Below are positions 1-8,587 of a stretch of DNA of 64,000 nt, piece after piece; position 1 is the first letter of the stretch; the number at the start of each line of letters is the position of its first letter. Below the pieces are notes generated by a model. The model did not search any database. It was not told the DNA's origin and worked only from the letters and a program-made list of their open reading frames with translations. Location: positions 620,001 to 684,000 of the forward strand of contig NZ_JAUQOM010000002.1 of NCBI RefSeq assembly GCF_030580935.1. Reading direction: 5' to 3'. The position numbers were made by a program, and so were the translations under genes. Origin of the DNA: Sphingobium cyanobacteriorum (GTDB lineage Bacteria > Pseudomonadota > Alphaproteobacteria > Sphingomonadales > Sphingomonadaceae).

Positions 1-972
1 CTGCGCGCCGGGGCGTTCGGCATCGGCGCGGCCGCCGTGTCGGCGCTGATGCCGCTGGTCGCGCGCGACCTGCTGGGCGGCGGGGCGCTGACCTTCGGCA
101 TCATCAGCGGCGGTTTCGGCGTCGGCGCGGTGCTGGGCGCATTGTCCACCCGCCGCCTGCGCGCGCGCTTCCCGATCGAAACGATCGTGCGCTCGGCGGC
201 GCTGGCCCTTGCGCTGGGCACGGCGATCACCGGGGCCAGCGGCTGGCTGGCGCTGTCGATCCTGGGCTATATGCTGGCCGGGGCGGGCTGGGTCATCGCG
301 CTTTCCACCTTCAACGTGTCGGTTCAGATGTCCGCGCCCCGCTGGGTGGTGGCGCGCGCGGTCGCGCTGTACCAGATGATCGCGTTCGGCGGCATGGCCG
401 GGGGCGCCTGGCTGTTCGGCTGGGTGGCGGAGCATCAGGGCGTGGTCATGGGCCTCTACGCCGCCGCAGGGATGCAATGCGTCGCGGCATTGCTGGGTTT
501 CTGGCGGCCGCTGCCCCAGATTGGCGACGACAATCTCGACCCGCGCGGCGACTGGCATGAACCGGACACGATGATCCCGGTCGAGCCGCGCAGCGGGCCG
601 ATCGTCATCACCATCGAATATCGCATCCCGCCCGGATCGGTCGTGCCCTTCCTGACCGCGATGAGCGAGCGCCGCCGCATCCGCCGCCGCGACGGCGCCC
701 ATGGCTGGCAATTGCTGCGCGACCTGGGCGAACCGGACCTGTGGGTCGAGCGCTATCATGTGTCGACCTGGCTCGATTATGTCCGCCACAACCAGCGGCG
801 CACCGTGGCCGACATTGCCAACAGCGAAGCGATCGCCGCGCTCCATGCCGGCCCGCAGGAGCCGGTCGTCCATCGCCGGCTGGAACGGCAGACCGGATCG
901 CTGCCGATCAGCCGCGCGCCCGACGCCCGCGAAATGGGCGATGCCATGACCGATCCGACCCGGTCGAACTGA
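1..972 (+). CDS. MFS exporter (EntS-like, MFS_3 family), 5'-truncated by window edge
   Basis: The reading frame is open from base 1, so the true start lies upstream. A GTG at 37 is only an internal codon. The visible part holds the last five or six hydrophobic helices of a major facilitator transporter of the enterobactin-exporter type, with Gly/Ala-rich segments up to about codon 165. A soluble tail of about 130 residues follows. It contains EYRIPPGSVVPFL and WVERYHVSTWLDYVRHNQRR, which resembles the antibiotic-biosynthesis-monooxygenase-like tail that many MFS_3 proteins carry. Substrate is unknown; family members export siderophores or drugs through the inner membrane. The next gene is convergent. 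Confidence 0.8.
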   Translation: MRAGAFGIGAAAVSALMPLVARDLLGGGALTFGIISGGFGVGAVLGALSTRRLRARFPIETIVRSAALALALGTAITGASGWLALSILGYMLAGAGWVIALSTFNVSVQMSAPRWVVARAVALYQMIAFGGMAGGAWLFGWVAEHQGVVMGLYAAAGMQCVAALLGFWRPLPQIGDDNLDPRGDWHEPDTMIPVEPRSGPIVITIEYRIPPGSVVPFLTAMSERRRIRRRDGAHGWQLLRDLGEPDLWVERYHVSTWLDYVRHNQRRTVADIANSEAIAALHAGPQEPVVHRRLERQTGSLPISRAPDAREMGDAMTDPTRSN

Positions 973-1027
973 ATGTTGACGGCGCGGGCAGTTGACGGCG
1001 CGGGCACAGGCCGCGCGGCAATCCGAT

Positions 1028-1627
1028 TCAGCCCGGCGTGACCGATCGCCCGCCCAGCAAATCCTCCGGCGTATCGATATCGTGCAATATCGCGCCGCTC
1101 GTTTCGATCTGGACCCCATGGCTCAGCAGCGCGCGTGCGCCCTGGTCGCCTTTCAGGGCCAGCAGTTCGGGGAAATGCTTGCGCCCGATGAAGGCGGGCG
1201 GGGAGGAAGAAAAGCCGTCGGTGCTGGCGACGACGGAGCGTATGTCCTCGGCCGCCAGGCAGATGCGGTTATAATGGCTGGGCGGAATATTGGGCATGTC
1301 GGCCAGGCAGATCAAGATGCCGCGAATCCTGTTGTCGGGCATCACATGGTCGACCGCGCGCACGATGCTGCCCGCAATCCCATCTTCTGGCCGGTCATTG
1401 ACCAGGATCGTATAGCCGCGCCGGTCCAGCTTGCGATGGATCACCGGCGCGAATGCGATCGGGCGGACCACCGCGACCAGTTCGGCAAAGGCCATGGACG
1501 CCACCGTTTCCAGCGTATGCGCGGCCACCGGCTTGCCGCGCAGATCGGCCATCAGCTTGTCCGCCTCGCCAAAGCGTGACGACGTGCCGGCCGCCAGCAA
1601 AACCGCAGCGATACGTTCAGTGCGCAT
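1028..1627 (-). CDS. MobA/MocA-like nucleotidyltransferase
   Basis: 199 residues. The N-terminal signature AAVLLAAGTSSRFGEADKL is the nucleotide-binding loop of NTP-transferase proteins (MobA, MocA, XdhC-associated cytidylyltransferases). A later CLADMPNIPPSHYNRI matches the DMP metal/substrate motif, and residues 150-190 contain the usual ARALLSHG and D-IDTPEDL elements. The family transfers CMP or GMP to molybdopterin, or acts as a glycosyl-phosphate nucleotidyltransferase. Residues after the first motif favour the MocA/MobA branch, but no molybdenum enzyme gene is adjacent, so the substrate is open. It is transcribed away from folE. Confidence 0.8.
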   Translation of the reverse strand: MRTERIAAVLLAAGTSSRFGEADKLMADLRGKPVAAHTLETVASMAFAELVAVVRPIAFAPVIHRKLDRRGYTILVNDRPEDGIAGSIVRAVDHVMPDNRIRGILICLADMPNIPPSHYNRICLAAEDIRSVVASTDGFSSSPPAFIGRKHFPELLALKGDQGARALLSHGVQIETSGAILHDIDTPEDLLGGRSVTPG

Positions 1628-1776
1628 GGATAGTCGATTATTTCGTCATTTTTCTGGGCGTCCCTGACGGTCGGTGTGCCACCCTCGTGATGCCGTGTCC
1701 AGCGGTCCTGAAAGACACTGGCCATCCGCCATCCCAGTCGCCATATGCGGGGCGGACAAGAGGGAGTGGTTTGTGC

Positions 1777-2382
1777 ATGGCATGTGATCTGGACGCCGAA
1801 ACCGCCGGCGATGGCAAGACACCTGTTCCGGCCGATGTGAGCGAGGCGATCCGCACGCTGATTCGTTGGGCGGGGGATATCCCGGAACGCGAGGGATTGC
1901 TGGAAACGCCGCAACGTGTCGCGCGCGCCTGGCGGGAATATTGCCGCGGCTATGGCGACGATCCGGCCTATCATCTGTCCCGCATCTTCCACGAAGTGGG
2001 CGGGTATGACGATGTGGTTCTGCTGAAAGATATTCCGTTCCAGTCGCATTGCGAACATCATATGGCGCCGATCGTGGGCAAGGCGCATATCGCCTATCTG
2101 CCCGGCCAATATGTGGTCGGCATTTCCAAGCTGGCCCGCGTGCTGCACGCCTTTGCCAACCGATTGCAGGTGCAGGAACGGCTGACATCGGAAGTCGCCA
2201 ACTGCATCTGGGAACATCTCAAGCCCCAGGGCGTCGCCGTCATCATCGAAGCGACCCATGGCTGCATGACCGGGCGGGGGGTCCGCACCCCCAATGTGAT
2301 CATGAAAACCAGCCGGATGCTGGGCATATTCCGCGATGATGAAAAGTCGCGGGAGGAAGTGCTCAAGCTCATCGCTTCATGA
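1777..2382 (+). CDS. folE: GTP cyclohydrolase I
   Basis: 201 residues. The enzyme converts GTP to 7,8-dihydroneopterin triphosphate, the first step of folate/pterin synthesis, in the cytoplasm. The zinc and catalytic motifs are intact: SHCEHHMAPI (residues about 90-99) and EATHGCMTGRGV near residue 165, with QVQERLT between them. ATG 1777 was chosen because AGGGAG at 1761-1766 lies about 10 bases upstream and the conserved region begins soon after. The open frame continues upstream but that part has no family character. The stop overlaps the start of the following SDR gene by 4 bp, so the two are probably translated together. Confidence 0.95.
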   Translation: MACDLDAETAGDGKTPVPADVSEAIRTLIRWAGDIPEREGLLETPQRVARAWREYCRGYGDDPAYHLSRIFHEVGGYDDVVLLKDIPFQSHCEHHMAPIVGKAHIAYLPGQYVVGISKLARVLHAFANRLQVQERLTSEVANCIWEHLKPQGVAVIIEATHGCMTGRGVRTPNVIMKTSRMLGIFRDDEKSREEVLKLIAS

Positions 2383-3218
2383 CCAGCGAAGAGGAACCTG
2401 CCTATCGCCCGCTGGGCAAGGCGCGGTCCGAGGCCGCGCCGGTCGGTGCGCCGCTGGCGCCCAAGCGGCTGGCGCTCGTCACCGGCGGGCATCGGCGGCT
2501 GGGCGGCATCATCGCCGCCGCGCTGGCGAAGGCGGGCCATTCGCTCGCCATCCATGGCAGCCATGACACGCGGCTCGATTCCCATCTGGCGCTGGCGTTC
2601 GAGGATGCGCGGACCGAATGGGAGGGCTTCGTCGTCGACTTTGCCGATCCCGAAGGGGCAGAGGAACTGGTGGCGATGGTCGCGGAGCGATTCGGTCGCC
2701 CGCCCGACATATTGATCAACAGCGCCGCCCTGTTCGGGCAGGACAGTCTGGACACGGTGACGGCCGATGACCTGATGCGCCATTATGCGGTGAACTGCGC
2801 CGCGCCGGCTTTGCTGACCAAGGCGTTCGCGACCATCCCGGCCGGGGCAGGGGACCGCTGCATCGTCAATATCCTCGACCAGCGGATCGACCATCCCCAT
2901 GCCGATCAACTGGCCTATACCCTTTCCAAGCTGGCGCTGGCCGGCCTGACGCGCACCAGCGCCACCAGCCTGGCGCCCAGGGTGCGCGTCAACGCCGTCG
3001 CGCCGGGCCTGACCATCGCGACGCCCGATTATGACGCGGCGCAGATGGAGCGGCTGGGCGAGATGATGCCGCTCGCGCGGCTGCCCCAGGCGGATGAGAT
3101 CGCGCAGGCGGTGCTCTATCTGGTCGAAGCGGCCGCCGTGACCGGCCAGACGCTCTATGTCGATGGCGGCGCGCACCTCAAAAGCTATGATCGCGACTTC
3201 ATGCATTTGTGCCGATAG
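2379..3218 (+). CDS. SDR oxidoreductase, FolM-like pteridine reductase
   Basis: 279 residues. The Rossmann motif TGGHRRLGG (about residues 32-40), INSAAL in the NAG-motif position and the catalytic YTLSK (about 185) mark a classical short-chain reductase. The ending DGGAHLKSYDRD resembles FolM/pteridine reductases, and a TGxxRLG-type cofactor loop is usual in that group. An extra 30-residue N-terminal leader precedes the fold. The ATGA overlap with folE supports a role in reducing dihydropterins (dihydromonapterin or dihydrofolate), although this is inferred from context. The last C-rich codons (MHLCR) are close to the terminus and unremarkable. Confidence 0.8.
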   Translation: MTSEEEPAYRPLGKARSEAAPVGAPLAPKRLALVTGGHRRLGGIIAAALAKAGHSLAIHGSHDTRLDSHLALAFEDARTEWEGFVVDFADPEGAEELVAMVAERFGRPPDILINSAALFGQDSLDTVTADDLMRHYAVNCAAPALLTKAFATIPAGAGDRCIVNILDQRIDHPHADQLAYTLSKLALAGLTRTSATSLAPRVRVNAVAPGLTIATPDYDAAQMERLGEMMPLARLPQADEIAQAVLYLVEAAAVTGQTLYVDGGAHLKSYDRDFMHLCR

Positions 3219-3303
3219 GGACGGCGCGCATGCGATGGGCATGGGCTGGCGCAGCGCGGGCCATGTCCATAGAGGGAGGGGGAAGGCTTGAAGGGAGATG
3301 GCG

Positions 3304-4083
3304 ATGACCTATGAAACGATCCTAGTGGAACAGCGCGACGCGGTAACGCTGATCACGCTCAACCGGCCGCAGGCATTGAATGCGCTCAACAGCCAGGTGC
3401 TGGCCGATCTGAGCGCCGCCTTCGGCGCCTATGACCGCGATCCGGGCCAGCGCTGCGCGGTGCTGACGGGCAGCGGTGAAAAGGCGTTCGCTGCCGGGGC
3501 CGACATCAAGGAAATGGTGGAAAAGGACGCGGCGGACTTTTTCCTCCAGGATTTCTTTTCCGGCTGGCAGACCGGCGTGGTCGCCACCCGCAAGCCGTGG
3601 ATCGCGGCGGTGCAGGGCTTTGCCCTGGGTGGCGGGTGCGAACTGGCGATGATGGCGGACTTCATCCTGGCGGGGGACACGGCGAAGTTCGGCCAGCCCG
3701 AAATCAAGCTGGGCGTGGCGCCGGGCATGGGCGGGTCGCAACGCCTGACCCGCGCGGTGGGCAAGGCCAAGGCGATGGAGATGTGCCTGACCGGCCGCAT
3801 GATGGACGCCGCCGAAGCCGAGCGCGCCGGGCTGGTCAGCCGGGTCGTTCCGGCCGCGGAGCTGCTGGATGAAGCGCTCAGGACCGCCGCCACGATCGCC
3901 GCGATGCCGCCGATGGCCAGCATGATCAACAAGGAAATGATCAATATCGCGTTCGAAACCGGGCTGGCTCAGGGTCTGCTGACCGAACGCCGCCTGTTCC
4001 AGATCCTGACCGCCACCGACGACAAGAAAGAAGGCATGACCGCCTTCGTCGAAAAGCGGCCGGGGGTGTGGAAGGGGCGCTGA
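3304..4083 (+). CDS. Enoyl-CoA hydratase/isomerase family protein
   Basis: 259 residues from ATG 3304. An in-frame ATG at 3298 abuts the Shine-Dalgarno sequence AAGGGAG (3291-3297), so the second ATG, six bases downstream, is preferred. Crotonase-fold landmarks are present: the oxyanion-hole segment [11 protein letters not shown], then [16 protein letters not shown] and [17 protein letters not shown], which carry the two catalytic glutamates in hydratase-type positions. The enzyme hydrates 2-enoyl-CoA to 3-hydroxyacyl-CoA. The convergent valine-degradation operon just downstream needs a methacrylyl-CoA hydratase, which this could supply. That assignment is inference from context. Confidence 0.85.
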   Translation: MTYETILVEQRDAVTLITLNRPQALNALNSQVLADLSAAFGAYDRDPGQRCAVLTGSGEKAFAAGADIKEMVEKDAADFFLQDFFSGWQTGVVATRKPWIAAVQGFALGGGCELAMMADFILAGDTAKFGQPEIKLGVAPGMGGSQRLTRAVGKAKAMEMCLTGRMMDAAEAERAGLVSRVVPAAELLDEALRTAATIAAMPPMASMINKEMINIAFETGLAQGLLTERRLFQILTATDDKKEGMTAFVEKRPGVWKGR

Positions 4084-4154
4084 GCGCCGCCCCGTCGATC
4101 CAGGGCGCAGCATGTTTGCGCGCAGGCGGGGAAGGGACGGCAAAGGGACGCGCG

Positions 4155-4188
4155 CGCCTGCCCTTGCAGGATTGCAGGATTGCAGGCG
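4155..4188. terminator. Hairpin with three TTGCAGGA units between convergent genes
   Basis: CGCCTGC at 4155-4161 pairs perfectly with GCAGGCG at 4182-4188. The loop contains three head-to-tail copies of TTGCAGGA (4164-4186, the last missing one base). It sits between the convergent hydratase and 3-hydroxyisobutyrate dehydrogenase genes, where a bidirectional terminator would be expected. No uridine run follows on either strand, so termination efficiency is uncertain. Confidence 0.4.
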
Positions 4189-4191
4189 TCC

Positions 4192-5076
4192 CTACTTCCC
4201 CTCCAGCATCTCGATCATGCAGGAAAAGTCGCGACCGGCCTCGCCCCGGTTGGCGAGCAGTTGATAGAGCGCTTCGGCGGCGTTGCCCATCGGCACGCTG
4301 GCGCCGACCGAAGCGGCCGCTTCGATCGCCAGTTTCAAATCCTTGAGCATCAGGCCGACCGCAAAGCCGCCCTGATAGCCATTGTCGGCGGGCGTTTGCG
4401 GGCCGACGCCGGGGACCGGGCAGTAGCTGGTCATCGACCAGCTCTGGCCTGACGACACGCTGCTGATATCGTAGAAGGTCTGCGGGTCGAGGCCGAGCTT
4501 CCTGGCCATGGCGAAACTCTCGCAAGTGGCCACCATCGTCGCGCCCAGCAGCATGTTGTTGCAGATCTTGGCGGCCTGCCCGTTCCCCGCGCCGCCGGCA
4601 TGGATCACCGCCTTGCCCATGGCGGACAGGATCGGCCTGGCCTGCGCGAAGGCCGCGTCCGCGCCGCCGACCATGAAGGTCAGCGTCCCGCCATTGGCCG
4701 CCGCGATGCCGCCGGACACGGGCGCGTCGACCATCCCGAACCCTCGTGCCGTCGCCGCTTCGATCACCCGGCGGGCGGTGGCGACATCGATGGTCGAGCA
4801 ATCCAGGAACAGCGCGCCCGGCTTGGCCGCGCCGAACACTGCGTCAGTATAGACGCTCTCGACATGTTTGCCGGCGGGCAGCATCGTCACCACCGCATCT
4901 GCGCCGGTGACGGCCTCGGCGGCGCTCGCCGCGCGCATGGCGCCATGTTCCTCCGCCCTGGCCAGCGCGTCCTCCGACAGGTCGAAGGCGCGCACGGCAT
5001 AGCCGTTTTTAGCCAGGTTGGCGGCCATCCCGCCGCCCATATTGCCAAGGCCGATGAAGGCGATCGTCTGGGTCAT
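4192..5076 (-). CDS. mmsB: 3-hydroxyisobutyrate dehydrogenase
   Basis: 294 residues. The enzyme oxidises 3-hydroxyisobutyrate to methylmalonate semialdehyde with NAD+, a late step of valine degradation. The N-terminal FIGLGNMGGGMAANLAKNG is the dinucleotide-binding motif. DAPVSGGIAAANGGTLTFM is the substrate-binding motif, and the catalytic lysine lies in GNGQAAKICNNMLLG. The start at 5076 follows a good AAGAGGAA ribosome site; the open frame extends a further 20 codons upstream, but those would overlap the upstream gene and lack family character. Last gene of a three-gene valine operon, 20 bp after the hydrolase. Confidence 0.9.
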   Translation of the reverse strand: MTQTIAFIGLGNMGGGMAANLAKNGYAVRAFDLSEDALARAEEHGAMRAASAAEAVTGADAVVTMLPAGKHVESVYTDAVFGAAKPGALFLDCSTIDVATARRVIEAATARGFGMVDAPVSGGIAAANGGTLTFMVGGADAAFAQARPILSAMGKAVIHAGGAGNGQAAKICNNMLLGATMVATCESFAMARKLGLDPQTFYDISSVSSGQSWSMTSYCPVPGVGPQTPADNGYQGGFAVGLMLKDLKLAIEAAASVGASVPMGNAAEALYQLLANRGEAGRDFSCMIEMLEGK

Positions 5077-5096
5077 GTCCGGGCTTCCTCTTGCGT

Positions 5097-6164
5097 TCAG
5101 GCGTCTGCGCCGACCGTGGCGGGCAGCGGCGTCCATTGTTTTTCGGCTGGCAGCGGCGCGAAGATCGCGTCGATCATCCTGTCGCTCACCGCGTCCAGCG
5201 TGGCCGGATTCCAGGCGGGCGCATTATCCTTGTCGAAAATCACCGCGCGCACGCCCTCGACGAAATCGGGACGGCGGATGACCGCGCAGGCAAGGCCATA
5301 TTCCATCGCCATATTGGCCGCGAAGTCGGGCTTTGCCGCGCCCTCCACCAACTGGCGCAGGGCGACCTTGATCGTCTGGGGCGATTTGGTGGCGAGCACC
5401 GCCAGTTGCCTGTCCGCCCATGCGCCGCCATCGGCGCGCAGCGCCGCGACGATTTCCTCCGCGCGGTCCGATGCGAACAGCCGGTCGATCTCGGCGCGGT
5501 GCGCGTCCAGGCTGGACGGGGGCGGGGTTTCCGCATTTTCGTCCAATATCGCGCCCAGCCCGGTCGGGTCGGCCAGAATGCTGGCCTTGACCGCATCCAG
5601 CCTGTCCGACGCGATATAATGGGTGGCGATGCCGATCGCGGCGCAATCCGCCCCGTCGATCCGCGCGCCCGTCGCCGCCAGCCAGGCGCCGACCCGGCCG
5701 GGCAGGCGCGGCAGATACCAGCCGCCGCCGACATCGGGAAACAGGCCGATGCCGGTTTCGGGCATGGCGAAGGTCGTGCGCTCGGTCGCGACGCGATAGC
5801 GGGCGGGGAGCGACAGCCCCACGCCCCCGCCCATGACGATGCCGTCGATGAAGGCGACGACCGGCTTGTCATAGACGAACAGCAGATGGTTCATCCGATA
5901 TTCGAGGTGGAAGAAGCGCTCCGCCTCGATGCAATCGGCCCTGGCGCTGTTGGCGATCAGGGCGATGTCGCCGCCGGCGCAGAAACCGCGCCCCTCGCTA
6001 TGGTCGATCATCACCGCGATCACGCTGTCATCGCCGCGCCATGCCAGCAGCGCGTTGTTGATCGCGTCGCACATGTCGGGCGTGAGGGCGTGGATCGCCC
6101 TTGGCCGGTTGAGGCGGATGCGGCCGATGCCGTTTTCGATGAATGTCAGGACCTGGTCGGTCAT
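5097..6164 (-). CDS. 3-hydroxyisobutyryl-CoA hydrolase
   Basis: 355 residues, the length expected for HIBYL-CoA hydrolases and longer than simple enoyl-CoA hydratases. Crotonase-fold motifs are GRGFCAGGDIALIANS (oxyanion hole), GIVMGGGVGLSLPARYRV and AMPETGIGLFPDVGGGWYL. The PETGIG glutamate and the FPDVGG segment are typical of the hydrolase branch. It releases 3-hydroxyisobutyrate from CoA, supplying the substrate of the dehydrogenase encoded 20 bp downstream. The upstream acyl-CoA dehydrogenase gene ends 46 bp away on the same strand. Confidence 0.9.
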   Translation of the reverse strand: MTDQVLTFIENGIGRIRLNRPRAIHALTPDMCDAINNALLAWRGDDSVIAVMIDHSEGRGFCAGGDIALIANSARADCIEAERFFHLEYRMNHLLFVYDKPVVAFIDGIVMGGGVGLSLPARYRVATERTTFAMPETGIGLFPDVGGGWYLPRLPGRVGAWLAATGARIDGADCAAIGIATHYIASDRLDAVKASILADPTGLGAILDENAETPPPSSLDAHRAEIDRLFASDRAEEIVAALRADGGAWADRQLAVLATKSPQTIKVALRQLVEGAAKPDFAANMAMEYGLACAVIRRPDFVEGVRAVIFDKDNAPAWNPATLDAVSDRMIDAIFAPLPAEKQWTPLPATVGADA

Positions 6165-6210
6165 TATCTTCCTATCCTCTCCTCTCCCCTCCCGGCGGAG
6201 AGGATTGCTA

Positions 6211-7353
6211 TCAATCCCGCAACATGTCCCGCGCGACGATCATCCGCATGACCTGGTTGGTGCCTTCCAGGATCGAATGGACCCGCAGGTCGCGCCACAG
6301 CCGTTCGACCGGATAGTCCATCAGATAGCCATAGCCGCCATGGAGTTGCAGCGCGCGGTCGGCCACCGACGATCCGGTGTCGGTGGCGAAGCGCTTGGCC
6401 ATGGCGGCGAAGCGGGTCTTGTCGGGCGCATTGTCCGTCACCTTGACCGCGGCGGCATAGAGCAGCGTGCGCGCCGCCTCCAGTTCGGTCTGCATGTCGG
6501 CCAGGGTGAATTGGGTGTTCTGGAAATCGGCGATCGCCTGGCCGAACTGCTTGCGATCCCTGGTGTAGCTGACGGCTTCGTCGATGCAGCGCTGCGCGCC
6601 GCCCAGCGAGCAGGCGCCGATATTGAGTCGGCCGCCGTCCAGCCCCGTCATCGCGATGCGGAACCCTTCGCCCTCGCTGCCGACCAGATTGTCGACCGGC
6701 ACCCGCACACCGTCGAAATTGACCTGGCAGGTGGGCTGGCTGTGCCAGCCCAGCTTGCGCTCCTGCGCGCCGAAGCTGACGCCCGCCATGTCCTTTTCGA
6801 TGACCAGGCAACTGATGCCTTTTGGTCCATCCTCCCCGGTGCGGACCATGACGACATAGATGTCATTTTCGCCGCCGCCCGAAATGAACTGTTTGGAGCC
6901 GGTCACGACATAATGGTCGCCATCCCGCACCGCCCGCGTCCTGAGCGCGGCGGCGTCCGACCCGGAGCCTGCCTCTGTCAGGCAGTAGCTGGCCATGCGC
7001 GCCATGGGCACCAGGTCGGGAAGATATTTGTCCCTGACCGCCGGCGCGCCGAAGCGGTCGATCATCCAGGCGGCCATATTGTGGATCGAGATGAAGGCGC
7101 TGGTCGAGGGACAGCCATAGGCCATCGCTTCCATGATGAGCGCGGCTTCCAGCCGGCCAAGCCCGATGCCCCCCGATTGCTCCGACACATAGATGCCGCC
7201 AAAGCCCAGCTCCGCCGCCGCCCGGATCGTGTCGCGCGGGAAAATATGCTTCTCGTCCCATGTCGCCGCATGGGGCGTGATCGCGTCGGCGGTGAAGCGG
7301 CGCGCCATGTCCTGAATGGTGCGCTGGTCCTCGGTCAGGTCGAATTGGGTCAT
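6211..7353 (-). CDS. Acyl-CoA dehydrogenase, probably isobutyryl-CoA dehydrogenase
   Basis: 380 residues. FAD-dependent acyl-CoA dehydrogenase motifs are YCLTEAGSGSDAAALRT (flavin/substrate loop) and LHGGYGYLMDYPVERLWRD. The catalytic-base region is ILEGTNQVMRMIVARDML. Start 7353 gives the usual MTQFDLTEDQRTIQDMARRF N-terminus. The open frame runs 28 codons further upstream, without family character. With the two following genes it covers three steps of valine catabolism, so isobutyryl-CoA is the likely substrate, though short branched-chain relatives share these motifs. Methylmalonate-semialdehyde dehydrogenase (mmsA) is not in the window. The LysR gene is divergent. Confidence 0.85.
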   Translation of the reverse strand: MTQFDLTEDQRTIQDMARRFTADAITPHAATWDEKHIFPRDTIRAAAELGFGGIYVSEQSGGIGLGRLEAALIMEAMAYGCPSTSAFISIHNMAAWMIDRFGAPAVRDKYLPDLVPMARMASYCLTEAGSGSDAAALRTRAVRDGDHYVVTGSKQFISGGGENDIYVVMVRTGEDGPKGISCLVIEKDMAGVSFGAQERKLGWHSQPTCQVNFDGVRVPVDNLVGSEGEGFRIAMTGLDGGRLNIGACSLGGAQRCIDEAVSYTRDRKQFGQAIADFQNTQFTLADMQTELEAARTLLYAAAVKVTDNAPDKTRFAAMAKRFATDTGSSVADRALQLHGGYGYLMDYPVERLWRDLRVHSILEGTNQVMRMIVARDMLRD

Positions 7354-7448
7354 GCTTTCCTTCCGCCCCGCCGTTCCGCGCCACGCGGCAGGATCACTTT
7401 CCACGCTCTTGTAGCAAGGTCGCGTTATTGCCAGCAATGGCGAAGTTG

Positions 7449-7472
7449 TGCATGGATATCATGCAAATTTGC
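7449..7472. promoter_or_regulatory. Candidate LysR operator between acyl-CoA dehydrogenase and LysR gene
   Basis: TGCATG (7449-7454) and CATGCA (7460-7465) form a perfect inverted repeat around a 5-base centre. It overlaps a second perfect palindrome, GCAAATTTGC, at 7463-7472. The element lies 11-34 bp before the LysR ATG and about 95 bp from the divergent valine operon. This 6-5-6 geometry suits a LysR-type dimer site and suggests autoregulation plus control of the operon; binding is inferred. Confidence 0.5.
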
Positions 7473-7482
7473 AGGATACGCG

Positions 7483-8361
7483 ATGTTCGACTGGGATGAC
7501 CTGCGCATATTCCTGGCGGTGGCGCGGGCGCGCAAGGTGGCGCCGGCGGCGCGCGCGCTGGGGATCGACGCCACCACCATCGCGCGCCGGCTGGCGCGGC
7601 TGGAAAAGGCGCTGGCCGCCGACCTGTTCGAAATGGGCGCGGGGGAGCGGACCCTGACCGCGCAAGGGCAGGCGCTGCTGCGCCACGCAGAGAGCGCGGA
7701 AAGCGCGGCGCTGGCGGCGATGGAGGAGGTGCAGGGGCAGGAACATCGGCTGAGCGGGCAGGTGCGGCTGTCGGTGGCGGAGGGGTTCGGCGCCTGGGTG
7801 CTGGCGCCGGGCATCGGCGATTTCAACCGCCGCCATCCCGGCATCCGGCTGGACCTCATCACCGCGTCCGGCTTTCTCAACCCCTCCAACCGGGAAGCCG
7901 ACATGGCGGTGATGCTGACCCGGCCGCAGCGCGGGCGGCTGAGGGTGCGGCGGCTGGGCGACTATCGGCTGCATCTTTATGCCTCGCCTGCCTATCTGGA
8001 CCGGGTCGGCCGGCCGGACAGACCCGCCGACCTGCGCGATTGCACCCTGGTCGGCTATGTGCCCGAATTCATCTTCTCGCCCGAACTGGACTATCTGGAC
8101 GAGGTGGAGGCGGGGCTGGAGGCGCATCTGCGGTCGACCAGCATCCTCATCCAGCAACGGATGATCGCACAGGGGGCGGGGATCGGCGTGCTGCCCGATT
8201 TCATCGGCCGGCGCGACCCCGGCCTGATGCCGCTGATGACCGACAGGGTGGAGATCGTCCGCAGCTTCTGGCTGGTGATGCAGGACGATATGCGGCGGCT
8301 GGCGCGCATCGGTGCGGTCGCCGACTGGATTTACGAAAGGGTCCAGACGCTCGCTGTTTAG
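7483..8361 (+). CDS. LysR-family transcriptional regulator
   Basis: 292 residues from ATG 7483, where MFDWDDLRIFLAVARARKV begins the winged helix-turn-helix. The recognition helix region is AARALGIDATTIARRLARLE, followed by the linker helix and a periplasmic-binding-like effector domain (about 90-290) with LRVRRLGDYRLHLYASPAYL. A long open frame upstream is antisense to the valine genes and not part of the protein. It is divergent from the acyl-CoA dehydrogenase operon and has a perfect inverted repeat just before its start, so it probably controls valine or branched-chain degradation; the inducer is unknown. Confidence 0.9.
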   Translation: MFDWDDLRIFLAVARARKVAPAARALGIDATTIARRLARLEKALAADLFEMGAGERTLTAQGQALLRHAESAESAALAAMEEVQGQEHRLSGQVRLSVAEGFGAWVLAPGIGDFNRRHPGIRLDLITASGFLNPSNREADMAVMLTRPQRGRLRVRRLGDYRLHLYASPAYLDRVGRPDRPADLRDCTLVGYVPEFIFSPELDYLDEVEAGLEAHLRSTSILIQQRMIAQGAGIGVLPDFIGRRDPGLMPLMTDRVEIVRSFWLVMQDDMRRLARIGAVADWIYERVQTLAV

Positions 8362-8587
8362 CCATATCCTTGAGCAGCCTTTCCGCCATGACGCGAAAGC
8401 CGTGCCCGGTTGCGCCTGTCCCATGCCAGGATGGACAAAGACATGCGGCGGCAGTCTTGGCTGATCGCATGTCGCGATAGCCGTTTGGAGTCCGGGGACA
8501 TGGGTTTGCTTCGCCCTTGCGAGCGCAGCGGGCCGAAGGCGGGTGAAGCCGCACCCGCAAGGCGCCAGGACGGTGCAGGACGTCGCG

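Noticed and set aside
5929-7482. N-terminal extension of the first LysR frame
   Set aside because: It runs antisense through the valine operon. The helix-turn-helix starts at 7483, immediately after the palindromes.
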